From Ulota crispa (Eukaryota > Streptophyta > Bryopsida > Orthotrichales > Orthotrichaceae), in NCBI GenBank assembly GCA_963920765.1, contig OY987247.1:17146471-17210470 (forward strand): a stretch of DNA of 64,000 nt. The letters are read 5' to 3'. The first letter of the stretch is position 1, and each line of letters opens with the position of its first letter. A program made the position numbers and the translations under genes. The notes beneath the pieces were generated by a model. That model worked only from the letters and a program-made list of their open reading frames with translations, did not search any database and was not told the origin of the DNA. This document shows positions 47,401 through 58,354 of the stretch, piece by piece.

Positions 47401-49476
47401 GAACTCGCCAGATCCCGTTGTAATCATCTCGGATAAAAGCTCAAGTAAGATTTATGTACATTTATTGCGTACTCCCACGTGGATGTAGAGTTTAAATGCT
47501 TAGTTTGTAATGATTATTGGTACCCTGACACGTCCTGACACTTCCTGCGTTTCAATAGAAACGAAATACAAGTTTCTGGCCGAATCAGTTGGAGACAAGG
47601 TTCAACTGGAACGGTTCTACAAAGCCTGCAAAGGCGCCCAGGTACCTAGTTACATATTCCAGCTGCAAAGCATAAACTAGCATCTTGTTATATCAACCCT
47701 GCTGTGCTTGAAATAGATAATTAGAAATTCCACTTTAGAAGCTCCTAGCAAACAACATAAACAAATTTCTATCCAGGGTATCATTTCGTTTCTTGAAAGT
47801 TATCAAGGGCATCACTTCAACTCCTCTTGATATGAAAGCAATTACTTGAAGCATATATTTGCGCTTTAATATTTAGCGCGGTGTTGGCAAGGGTCTTAGC
47901 AATGAATTTTTCGGTAATGCTTTTGAACTAGATTCCCTTTACCAACACCACTACGAACACCACGTGCAAACAAACTTTTCGTCACTTCGAAGCTATCCCC
48001 CGAGTGCGCAAATGGCCAAAACCGGTTGCACTTCCATAGGTCATTTTCAAAGTTTCAAGGTAGGTAGCAATGTTATACCAATAAAAAAGAAGAAACCATG
48101 CCCTACATGCTTGAATGATAAAAAAATTGTTGGAAGTTACTCTTACTTGCTAGCAGCTTTCAAAGTAGACTTTTTATTTCAACCTTGGCCACTTACATGT
48201 CAACGCGTTTCTATTCTCTATTTTTTTTCCGCATATATTTTTCGTTTCTTTCCACTTGCCTTCCTGCTGTTGCAGTAAGCTTAACCAAGGCTCGTAAGGT
48301 CCAGGTCGCTCCTGCACCAAGTGTTACCCCACAAGCTGTGTTTCGACCTTACATGCCTGAATGATATAAATATTTGTTAGAAGCTACTCTTAATTACTAG
48401 CAGCTTCCAAAGTAGACTTATATACCAACGTTGGCCACTTAGATATTAAATAAGGGAAATGAAATATGCACACCCGGGGTTTGATACATGCACACCGGGG
48501 GGGGTAACTTTTAGATACTTATCATCAAGAAGCTGAATTTGGAAAGTTCAAATTCAGATTTGGATTTAGAGACCTTGATTTAGTTTCGAACCACAAAGGA
48601 GGTTACAATTGAACAACACCCAATGGAAAAGCTTAGCGGTGGGGCAAATGATTACTTTTACCCTTGTTTGTAAAAAAAAGGCTAAGCTCTTCCACTGGGT
48701 GTTGTTCAATTGTATCCTCCTTTGTGGTTCTAAACTAAATCAAGGTCTCTAAATCCAAATCTGAATTCAAACTTCCCAAATTCAGGAGGTTGATGGTAAA
48801 CATCTAAAATCTACCCCCCAGGGTGTGCATATATCAAACCCGGAGTGTGCATATATCAATTCCCTTAAAAAGGTTCGTTTTCTTTTCTTTCCTGTTTGTA
48901 TGTTATTGATTTTCGATTGTTGGAGTGAGCTCAACCAAAGTTCTGATGTAATTTTTGGTTCCCCAGGTCGGGCCTGCACCAAGTGCTACCCCAGAAGCGG
49001 TGTCACAAGGGCTGTTAGCACTGACGCGGCCAGCGTTGTCAGAAGAGGCAGCGCTGAGGATGGCTATCGACGCCTCCCTCCGGACGGCGTCTGCCGAGGG
49101 GCTGCTCCGGCCAACGTACGCCGGTGATGAGGCAGGGCCGAGCCGCGTCTCAGAAAGCCTTCCGTCCGAAGCAACAACAGCAGCTCCTGCACAACTGCCG
49201 GCTGCAGCAACAGCGCCGCCGTCTGCCCCGCCGCTTCCCATCCACTACCCAGCCATTGACACTTCTACCGTGTTGCCGCCAGGAGACGCCAAGGCGGAGG
49301 ACAACAAAGGAAGCCAGTGTGTGGTGTGCTGGGACGCCCCGGCGGAAGGTGTGTGCATTCCTTGCGGTCATTTGGCAGGTTGCATGGATTGCTTGTCTCA
49401 GATCAAGGACAAGAATTGGGGCTGCCCCGTTTGCCGAGCTCCTATTGAGCAAGTCATTAGAGTCTACTCCGTGTAG
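44476..49476 (+). CDS. XBAT35: XBAT34/35-type ankyrin-repeat RING E3 ubiquitin ligase
   Basis: Nine exons join in frame: 44476-44577, 44870-44984, 45181-45261, 45731-45819, 46144-46235, 46590-46668, 47345-47444, 47559-47641, 48967-49476, giving 416 residues (Arabidopsis XBAT35 is somewhat longer). MGNGTSKEEQLYQAVQ starts with Gly-2, a possible myristoylation site. Ankyrin repeats cover ~10-130 (GRTPLILACTRGD, GGYPLHHAAKRG, ITPLSMARSRGH). A plant-specific middle part follows (WAVVLPTESDPR; FLAESVGDKVQLERFYKACK). EEAALRMAIDASLRTA near 268-283 fits a ubiquitin-interacting motif. The C-terminal RING-HC has Cys365, Cys368, Cys380, His382, Cys386, Cys389, Cys400, Cys403 and ends ...QVIRVYSV. It should transfer ubiquitin from an E2 to substrates held by the ankyrin part. 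Intron 8 carries duplications and a MITE. Confidence 0.9.
48097..48453. repeat. Intronic duplication with a partial copy of exon 9
   Basis: Bases 48296-48345 (ccaggtcgctcctgcaccaa) copy the acceptor and first ~45 bases of XBAT35 exon 9 at 48962-49010. Around it, 48097-48200 and 48347-48450 are copies of each other (atgcttgaatgata, actagcagctt, ttggccactt). The partial exon keeps its CAG acceptor but lacks a clear donor. Confidence 0.78.
48454..48864. mobile_element. Foldback MITE, family H copy 3, in XBAT35 intron 8
   Basis: 411 bp, palindromic almost throughout (arms ~180 bases pairing via ggaggttacaattgaacaac and its partner near 48705). Ends GGGAAATGAAATATGCACAC and ATATATCAATTCCC. It lies ~100 bp before exon 9. 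Confidence 0.87.
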
Positions 49477-49855
49477 TCTCTCAAAAACATTCCATCTTGC
49501 AAAAAACCAGCCAGATTGCTTGATCGATCTCTACCATTCTGGTGCAACTATAAAAACCCCCCTTGCAATAGCCTTTTATTTGTTTAGTGTTGTAGAGTTC
49601 TTTTCTTTTTCTTTAGTTTGTTGGAGCATTCACAATAGCGTCTCTCCAAACTCTACTTCGTGTAGTCGCCCTAGTTCTCTCAAAAAATTCCATGGTGCAA
49701 AAACAAGCCAAATTGCTTGATCAACATCCAACAATCTGGTGCAACTATAAAAATCCCCCTTGCAATAGATTTTTTGTTTATTTAGTGTAGAGTTCTTTTC
49801 TTTTTCTTTAGTTTGTTGGAGCATTCAAAATGGCGCCTCTCCAAACTATCAGGGT
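49463..49855 (+). repeat. Tandem duplication of the XBAT35 3' UTR
   Basis: A ~190-base unit starting at the stop codon context (tactccgtgtag) recurs at 49656 (tacttcgtgtag), including ctctcaaaaa.attcca, ctggtgcaactataaaaa and gagttcttttctttttcttt. The second copy carries a full stop-codon context beyond the real stop. Confidence 0.85.
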
Positions 49856-49859
49856 GTAG

Positions 49860-50585
49860 AAGTTTGTTGAGGCTCTGGTTGCAAACTACGGCATGTTGTC
49901 TGTTTGAGTTCCCTGAGGGGAATTTGAAATGCATTTCTTTCTGCGAGTCTCACATTTCCCTTCAAATCTCAACGTTTGTTACCTGCTTAAGCTTTTTTGT
50001 TTGAGCAGGGGATGCGTCAAGATTGGGTGGGAAAAAGTGAGAGTCTTATAGAGAGTTGCATATGAGACGCTTGTGCCTGTTGCTAGTTTTTGGTAGCTCT
50101 TGAAGGAGTGTGTTTATACACGTGATGTCGCCATTTCGTTTGGAGATAGCTGTTCTCTTTGTACATACGGTATCAAGGAATCATATTTGGAGTGAGATTT
50201 GTTTGCCGGAAGGTTTATCTGAGTTTGAGGTATTAGAGTGGGAGGTGAGTTTGTTGTGATGGTAGGTAAGGTGGAAGAGATGAATTTTATTCAAAATATG
50301 GATTTTGAAGTCAGATTTCATGTTTTTGTGGTACTAGTTCTGAATTTCTGAAGTTTGGAAATTTTGATCTATGCAAGTGCTGTAGAAGCGTCCTCGCCTT
50401 AAAACTTTTCAGTGTAAGTAATTCAGTATCATAATATTTTGATAAAGGCTGTCAGCCCTATCTTTTAGTTTGATTCATTACCATTCGTATGTTGCTTCTT
50501 GAGGTTTTGACAATATTTACCTTTGGTTCGCAAATTGGAATCGTAGTGTTTTCAGTGGTAAATGCCATTTTTTTAAGATTGAGAA
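49860..50585. other. Intergenic, nothing recognised
   Basis: Downstream of XBAT35; no gene-like frame or bounded repeat. Confidence 0.5.
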
Positions 50586-50609
50586 ACATAGATCACACTC
50601 TGTCTGTCC

Positions 50610-51510
50610 CACAGCTCAATTGTACTGTACAGTACCAGTTTGTATTGATAGGTAGAACTTGTTTTTGGCATTCCAAAGAAGTTTGTATAACAAAAAATGT
50701 AAAGGTCATTTCAATCTCATATTTTTGGTATCTGATTCTCATGCAATCCCAATCAACCATACCAAATCTTGGTTACTAAAAATCAAAATCTTATTTTTTG
50801 GTACGTTGTTTTGTGTCAAAATCATGGGTTTACAAGAAAGTTGGTCAAAACACATTGGTGATGAATTTTTAAGATTTGATTGCATGGATAGGTAGGAGAC
50901 ATCCATACGCACATGTATCCTTCTAACAAACATCTACAAAAAGTTCAAAATTTTGTCAATAGAGGTTCAAATGCTGGAGTGATCATGACCAAATTTAGTA
51001 AAATAGATAATTCTTTATGGTAATTAAATTGTGCCATTTGACTCATACATTATGATTATGTCTATACCTTTGAACATGATGATATATTTATTTCGTCAAA
51101 AGCTAGTTAAAAATGGAGATATTTATTTTACTAAATTTGGTCATGATCACTCCAACATTTGAACCTCTATTGACAAAATTTTGAACTTTTTGTAAATGTT
51201 TGTTAGAAGGATACATGTGCGTATGGATGTCTCCTACCTATCCATGCAATCAAATCTTAAAAATTCATCACCAATGTGTTTTGACCAACTTTCTTGTAAA
51301 ACCATGATTTTGACACAAAACAACGTACCAAAAATAAGATTTTGATTTTTAGTAACCAAGATTTGGTATGGTTGATTGGAATTGCATGAGAATCAGATAC
51401 CAAAAATATGAGATTGAAATGACCTTTACATTTTTTGTTATACAAACTTCTTTGGAATGCCAAAACAAGTTCTACCTATCAATACTAACTGGTATTGTAC
51501 AATGGGGGGG
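50610..51510. repeat. Very long hairpin, ~390-bp arms
   Basis: Left arm ~50610-51006 and right arm ~51118-51510 are near-identical reverse complements (for example ggtagaacttgtttttggca against its partner near 51470), separated by a ~110-base loop. Arms differ at only a few percent of positions by eye. Frames inside are mirror images of one another, not genes. It is probably a foldback MITE. Confidence 0.9.
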
Positions 51511-51721
51511 ACACAAAGATTGGGAAAGCTCTACCTAATACCTCACAAATCCATTCTTGTGAGACTCTGAAGGCTCCAATCAAACTTGAAGATGTTAGGT
51601 TGTTTAAAGATATACATCTTTTAGTTTGATTGTAGCCTTTGGGGTCTCAAATGAATGGATTTGTGGAGAGTTGTGTACTTAGATGTTGTGCTGAAATTTC
51701 CTAGTCTTTTTGTCCCCCCCA
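51504..51721. repeat. Second hairpin, GGGGGGGACA ends
   Basis: Outer ends GGGGGGGACACAAAGA and (reverse complement) GGGGGGGACAAAAAGA. Inner arms pair (cacaaatccattc, aggctccaatcaaact) around a loop near 51603. It touches the right arm of the larger hairpin. Confidence 0.78.
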
Positions 51722-53028
51722 CTATACACAACCTATCAATGGCAGATAGGGTTTGTGAAGGGTAAAAATATGCTTGAATATTTTACAAGAAAGATTTGTC
51801 AAGATTGAATTCTAAAGTACGGTTTCCCTTCTTGCCAAGATCCAAGTCCTTGTAACAAAGTCCCACTTTCTCGGAACTAAAACTTGTAATTTTGTTTTGT
51901 TGTAATGTAGATATTTTGTATTAATTTGGATTTTGGACATAGTGTGAAAAATCTTATATTTAGAATTTGTGGGTTACTTGCCTCTAAAGTAGAATGATTG
52001 CACGCAATCAAAAGATGCACTACACAACTTATTTCAGTTATACTAATAACACCAATTTGCACTATTCCAAGATATTAGTGAATTAGACAAGAAGCAAGGT
52101 TAGTCTACTCTAGTGTGACTCAAGTTTCTAAGGAGATACACAATCACATATCTCAATTAGAGAACAAGAGTGTGTGAAGGTTGCCATATTATGGAGGTTG
52201 TGCTACCAATTTGCTTACATACAATGGAAGCTGTGCCGCCAAGTCGCTACTTACAGCCCTTAGTATGTTCTAATTGCAACGCTTTCATGTAAAGCGTGTC
52301 ATAGGTAACTCAAGAATGGACATGAAGTGGTCTTTGAATGGACCTCTTCAAGTCATAGAAAAAATGGTGTATTTTATTGCAAGAGCCAATCACACTCCTT
52401 GGTTTCTCCACATCTCTTTACAAGTTACACATAACATTGTTAAACCCAGCCTCACTCCTCCCCCATTGTGGAGGGATTTTCCCCCTGGGATACTTGGGGG
52501 GAGAGTTTCGTTATAAATCCTCCCATTTGATTGGTGCAGTCTACAGGGATATAATGGCATTCGCTGGGGGGTTCCTCATATTGGGGGAGCAAAAGAAGAC
52601 CCCCCAGTGAAGGTTAACAATGTTATGCAAGGGGATGGTTTATGAAAGGTCTAGAGTCACAAATATGTGTCTACTATAGAAAACTTTGAAAAATTATCAA
52701 CAATTCAATAATGCTTCAAAAAATATGAAAAAAAGTGTCTCACAATTGCCATCCAATTCTTTTTGCCTGAAAATTAGACAAAAAAACCTTCATGCCTTGG
52801 AAGCCCATGAAAAGGCAGATCAGCCCTTAAAGTGGTGGTTTTCAAGCATACTACCTTCCTTAAAGAACAAAGACAAGATGCATTCTACACCTTTGCTCTG
52901 ACCTTTGCTCTAATAAGGCAAAACTCTCCCAAATTAGAGTGAAGAAGTCTGGTGCTATTCATAATCTTGCACTATTTAAAACAATTTGTGTAATCATGTT
53001 GCACATTGAATCCTAATCATAGAACTAA
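51722..53028. other. Intergenic, nothing recognised
   Basis: No gene on either strand. The last bases are the 3' flank of the PsbP-domain gene. Confidence 0.5.
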
Positions 53029-56000
53029 TCATAGAACTACTGTTTGCTTGAAATTCTGAACAACGGACTTCATACAACTTGCGTTGCTCAGCCACAGCTC
53101 CTCTGGAACTTGTATTGTCAAAGAAAGCACCTGAAATACCCCCCAAAACAAAACAAAAAAAACTAGAGTCAGCTCCAATAAGGGCTACTTTGTACACAGA
53201 CTAATTTAAACGCCAGCTATTTCAACAAACTTCAAAGAAAACCTAACCATCCACATACCTCAGAAGAGGTGAAGAAATTTCAGTCACTGAGATTTTCATG
53301 CTTCTTCTAGGTATTCTAAAATTTTAACCCTTAAACAACCAAGCAACCATAGGACGTAGTATGTACGCTGCTGTATAACTGGCATTTGTTACCAACAAAA
53401 AGTTTCAATTTGGGATCTTGACTACTTCACTAGAACATCATTGATCTATATTCTGACTTCTTTGTTGATCTCAAATGTAGTAAAGGTGTGGATACATTCT
53501 AAGTACATGAAAAATACATCATACTGCTCATTACGGGCTGCTCAGACGTTTAAGGGTTAATCAAACGCTTTGGTTAAAAAACAAGCCTTCCAAAAGCTTA
53601 CAAAAGCTGGGGAATTGTTATTGTCTTGCATTTGGTACCCAGAAAATAACAAGAAAAAAGAAAAAAAAAAAAAAGAAGTCAATATCTTTCAGTCTCCAAA
53701 CTTTTAACGAGACTCTTAGGTTTTACGTCAATGGCTCAATAATACACGGTTTTGGTCAAAAACATTTAGGAGAACTTATCAAGTATATACGTACCACTCA
53801 GCGTATGACTAAATTTAGAAAAAAATTATATCTGGTTTTTTCGTGTTGCTGCTTCAAAAAAACACTTAAAAACCAGTGTTATATTTAAATGTTGGTAATT
53901 TTAGAGCCATTTGAGAGCTAATAATAAAACTAACATTTTTTCTTTGGGAAGATCTGTAGACGATTCTAACCTTTTTGTCTGTTCGAATTAGTTTCGTCAA
54001 GAAGTGCCGTTGTTTACCACCGGCTTCAACGAACAATTCGATGGAGTAGCTTCTGCAAACAAGCTCCACAAAAAACTTTAGAATTCAAACTCTAAAAACA
54101 GCATTGATTCTAACTTTGTAAAACATTTTCCAAGTCCCCCTTTTTTGGAACTGAATGGAAAAGTCATGGTTGTTGTTAGACATAAAGTACCTGTTAACGC
54201 TCCCATCTTGCTTCAAATCAACTCCAAGCAGCTCTGCCTGCATTGCAAACGCACAAGAAAACTTTTAGTGGAAATTGAAGACTCTAAACACAGAATTACC
54301 CCCGAAAATCCAATGAAACTGCATTATCCAGGATGAGTTTTTTGTTCAGAAAATACAGTGAGAAATAATTCACAGAAATACAAGGAAGGTCCACAGTTCT
54401 TCAATTCTCTGCAGTATCATAGTTTCGAAGCTATCAACCCCTGAGCGCCCAGAGTTATTTTAGGATTAGGAGAAAATGGGGGTTTAATGGCCACTAGAGC
54501 TTGGAAAATTACATCAAGAAAAAGTGACCGCTGCAATTTGAAAAAGGATTATCTTCTTTGCTGTTGGGGACCAGCCATGACTGTTTTCACAATACAAATC
54601 AAGAGAAAGTGAGATAAAGTTGTGGGTCCCAATGACAGGATCTAGTCACTGGGGCGCTTAAGGGTTAAGGGATTTGACTGATAAAAACCTTGTCTATTGT
54701 TGGAGATTTCTGATATTGAGTAATAATTGCTTTGCCAACCTGTGCAAAAAAAGAAAAAAAATTGGTGAACTCATCCTCTCCCAAACGTCTCCTGCAAGCA
54801 TATAATGCATGACACTTATAACCAACAACTTCCAAATTTGAGTGGCCAATCTAATGCTTTGTCAAAAAAAAAGCTATCAAAAATCCAAGACCACCGAGAT
54901 GAAGCCTAGGTTTTGTTCTTCTTATTATTGGTGAAATTGCTTGAGCTAATGGGTGTATGTATTGTGCTTTAGTGCTTCTTGTTGCAACAATTTAATCGGT
55001 TGGATTTCGAATGCTTTTGAGCTAAAACAAAAGACCTGCACATTCCAATATTTAATGTTTTGAGAATTTCATTGCCACTTTGAATAGTGCAAAAATGACC
55101 AATATCAAGTGAGATATGAGTGTTTCTGCTTCAAACTTTGAGTGAAGTCAACAAAATGCGACTATTCGAAAGTTTTACATATCAATTACGATAATACGTT
55201 TGTTTTGAGTGTTACAAACGACATATTTCCACACGTGTGATCCAGTGCTTTACTCTTGATATCATTTCCTTATTCAAAAACCAAGAAAAAATAAAATAAA
55301 GTTTGGACATCCTTTTAATTTTGACCTACTTTGAATTAATGGAAAAATTTCAAAAAACTACTCAATCGAGGACGTTGAATTTGAGCTTCATTTTGGTGCA
55401 AACATACCATGTCCAACAGGAAGAAATCAAATCGGTGAAATGACCTTCAGAAATAAGAAAAAACATCTTGAAGACTGGGAACCATACAAAGTATCCAAGC
55501 TAAAGCTACCAAAGAATAAGAGACTTTCAGTATTGCCATTTTTACAAGCATTTAAGCTGCCATTTTACAAATGTTTTATGTTGCTATTTTTTACAAGTGC
55601 TTAGGTTTAAATTGCAAGATGCACATGTTCCAAACTTACAAGAACACTGTGGTTTTCCTCACGGGGTTTACCTCAGCCGCTGAGCCAGACAACGTTCCAG
55701 GTTGAGTAGGACCTGTGAAAATACTCATATTCAATCCTGCAACTTCAGGATCGTGAACCAAAACCTGTAACAGAGTTACACAGAGTTGCTGATCAAACTC
55801 AAACAGCCACCCCTGATCACAATTTCAGTAGCATTTCTACACCACACCCTCCTCTAGAAACACTATAAACCAAATATTAGACATGCATCAGGCCCTAAAC
55901 CCTAAAAACCCTAAAAAAATTACATCCTAAACTTGAAACCTAAAACCCAAAACCTTTGACAAAGAAAACATTCAGAAGCTCAGAATTCATTAAATAACAG

Positions 56001-57360
56001 TTCGAAATCTTCCTTAGAACAACCAAAAACAAAACAGATCAGACAACAAAGCATTTGACGCTCTAATTGACCACAGAAGTAGTTTTTAACCAAAAGTATA
56101 TCATTTGTTTTCGCTCGCAGCAGTAATTGCAAGCATGTCGGATGATCTAGTCCTAACGAAACCGTCTAAATATAAATGATATACTCTACACAAAACAGTG
56201 CATTAAGGTTGCCCGAGGCTAATTTCTTGACACTTTACACTACATAAATACTTACTGATACTACATTAATTTTCATCAATAATCACTGCAATAACCAATT
56301 TTTGAAGGGCCTGGCAACAACAACAAAAATTCGGTGCAATATTTAGTGTAGAAAAAGTCTAGAAGAAGTCTAGAAATAGTCTATAAGTTGTTAAATTCGC
56401 CAATCTGTCAATACTTCGAGGCATTTTTGTAACCTTGATTTGAGGTTATAGAGGAGTGATGGTGAAGGGTTTAGTGGTAGAAGAACCTCGATTCCGCGAA
56501 TCCGGTCACGAATCCATGATTTCGGGTAAGCGTACTCGTATCCATTCGCCTGCACCCCCGTCAATGAACACCTGTCAAACAGCAAACCTAACGTGATTCT
56601 CATAATTAGCTCAAGTGGCTAGAAACACTGATAAACGAGCCAGAAACACTGCTAAATGTGCTAAAAACACTGCAAAATGTGCTAGAAACACTGCGAAATG
56701 TGCCAGAAGCTCAAAACTTAACTCTGTGACTATTCACGTTTTTCTTAGGAACATAGTTTTTTGGGAAGAAAAAGTGCAAAATTTAGCCATGGTTCTCAGC
56801 ACTGCTGTCAAAACCTTCGTGCACTTTCAGAATACGAACACACTCGACATAGAATGAAGACCTTAAGAGAGGGTAGAGAGTTGAGGGAAAAGGAGACAAA
56901 GCAAGTGTTGAAAATCCACCTTTCTCCGAATCTAAGTATACGAAGCTTGCTAAGAAATCCGAAGCAAAAAAACACAAAATCTAAGCTACTTCGGCCATTA
57001 CTTTGCACTGGCCGAGTTCAAGCTCTCGAAGTCGGCACTCGAAGCAGATGGACAAGAGGTGATGAAAACCGCTGCTAACAACGACACCGCCAAATTAGCA
57101 CCAGAAACTTTGAAGACATCATTCCTGTTGTTGTTGTTGTTGCTCTGTTTTTCCAGTTTCGCAATTCTGGCGACCACGCCACGTCGTCCAGAAACTCCAG
57201 CCACACAACTAGACGGGCAATGTCTCTGATTCACTCTCCCTAGAACCGAGATTCGTCGCCGGTGTGATGCTTCTACAACAGACCGCGTCACCGCATTACA
57301 ACTCCAGAGAATTCCACAATGGAAAACCTGAAAAATGCAACAAAAGGCTGAGCCAGCCAA
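53029..57360 (-). CDS. PsbP-domain protein, probably thylakoid lumen
   Basis: Six minus-strand exons join with matching phases: 57360-57002, 56571-56487, 55764-55672, 54237-54191, 54052-53971, 53130-53029 (255 residues). The first ~115 residues look like a two-part plastid-to-lumen presequence: basic start, RRGVVARIAKLEK, then hydrophobic NLAVSLLAAVFITSCPSAS ending in Ser-Ser-Ala. The mature part has GYEYAYPKSWIRD, the Tyr-Pro-x-x-Trp start seen in PsbP-like proteins, then VLVHDPEVAGLNMSIF, AELLGVDLKQDGSVN, RSYSIELFVEAGGKQRHFLT and VLSLTIQVPEELW, the beta-strand series of the PsbP fold. PsbP-like proteins assist photosystem II or NDH assembly. Which paralogue it is I cannot say. The donor after exon 2 (GAG|GTTCTT) is weak, so a short exon may be missing. 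Introns carry MITEs. Confidence 0.7.
53338..53556. mobile_element. piggyBac-like MITE, family C copy 3, in a PsbP-gene intron
   Basis: 219 bp with ends CCCTTAAACAACC and GACGTTTAAGGG, TTAA on both sides (53334-53337, 53557-53560). Matches 18481-18705 and 22886-23119. Confidence 0.82.
54438..54664. mobile_element. piggyBac-like MITE, family E, in a PsbP-gene intron
   Basis: 227 bp starting CCCCTGAGCGCCCAG and ending (reverse complement) CCCTTAAGCGCCCCAG. Flanks TCAA (left) and TTAA (right). No other copy in the window. Confidence 0.72.
55885..55960. repeat. Telomere-like CCCTAAA words in an intron
   Basis: Several CCCTAAA words in a row with degenerate ones after. It is an interstitial telomere-type tract or telo-box cluster in the intron between PsbP-gene exons 2 and 3. 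Confidence 0.65.
56190..56340. repeat. MITE family J fragment, in a PsbP-gene intron
   Basis: Starts agtgcattaaggttgcc and shares tttcttgaca.tttacacta with 39526-39665. Only one end is present. Confidence 0.6.
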
Positions 57361-57532
57361 ATTTGCAAGAAACGAAGAAACAGAACTAACGCCGCACGGT
57401 TTTCTCGTTTTTGCATTCCCGGCAGCAATGAGTGATTGAAAGCTCTCTTACGGATGCACGAAGAGGCAAACGTAAAGCGCATTCCGGACAAATTAACGTG
57501 TTGTGCGTAGACTTGTTTCGCAAGCAAATGAG

Positions 57533-57787
57533 TGCGAATCACAGCAAATGCGTGCAAATCAAAGCAGATGCGTGCAAATCGAAGCAGATGCGTGCAAATC
57601 GAAGCAGATGCGTGCAAATCGAAGCAAATGCGTGCAAATCAGAGCAAATGCATGCAAATCGAAGCATATGCGTGCATAATTGAAGCAAATGCGTGCAAAT
57701 CACAACAAATGCGTGCAAATCACAACAAATGCGTGCAAATCGCAGCAAATGTGTGCAAACCGAAGCAAATGCGTGCAAATCACAGCA
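57533..57787. repeat. 20-bp minisatellite upstream of the PsbP-domain gene
   Basis: Almost 13 copies of GAAGCAGATGCGTGCAAATC, exactly 20 bases apart for most of the tract. It starts ~170 bp upstream of the PsbP-gene start codon, in its promoter. Each unit contains TGCAAAT, half of an octamer-like site. Confidence 0.92.
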
Positions 57788-58354
57788 ATTCAAGTTCAAA
57801 AAATTGGAACAGAAGCATGCGTGACATGAATCTACGGAGATTAAGCTTTACCTGATGCGAAGTCATGGCGTAGTTGAAGCAGGCTACCGCCCCGAAGTCC
57901 TGATCCTTGAAACCTTAGCCATGGCTCGTTTGCGATTCACCGAAAAGACGAAGTTCCCATGTTCCCTACACGTTCCCTTCACGTTCCCCGTCTCGCCGAA
58001 AGTCAATCTCGAGCATTCAGTAAGTTACGGAGTTACTAAACAGCCCGCTAAACAGAACAGACTTGGAACTGCATAACATTCAGTAGCCTGAAGAGGCCTT
58101 TCCCTCTCTTCAGGTATCATACATGAACTTCACCTTGACAAAAAAAAAAAGTGTTTTTTTCTTAATAGTTTTTTAATTTTCTGACACTTTTGACTCTTCG
58201 ACATGTGTGCACTAAATTAAGCCTTCTTTTCATAAACTATGACAAATTCAGTCAAGTGTCCCCATAGCTAAAGAAGTGTGTGGAATATTTCACACCATTC
58301 CATCCAAGTGGATGGAATGGTGTGTTCCATTTTCTTGGAGGGAGGGCAACCTTT

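Noticed and set aside
50489-51463. Matching frames on plus and minus strands (FLAFQRSLYNKKCKGHF type)
   Set aside because: They are the same sequence on the two arms of the hairpin.
57288-57799. Minus-strand frames with repeated HLLRFARICFDLHAF-type peptides
   Set aside because: They are read-outs of the 20-bp minisatellite (20 bases is not a multiple of three, so all frames cycle).
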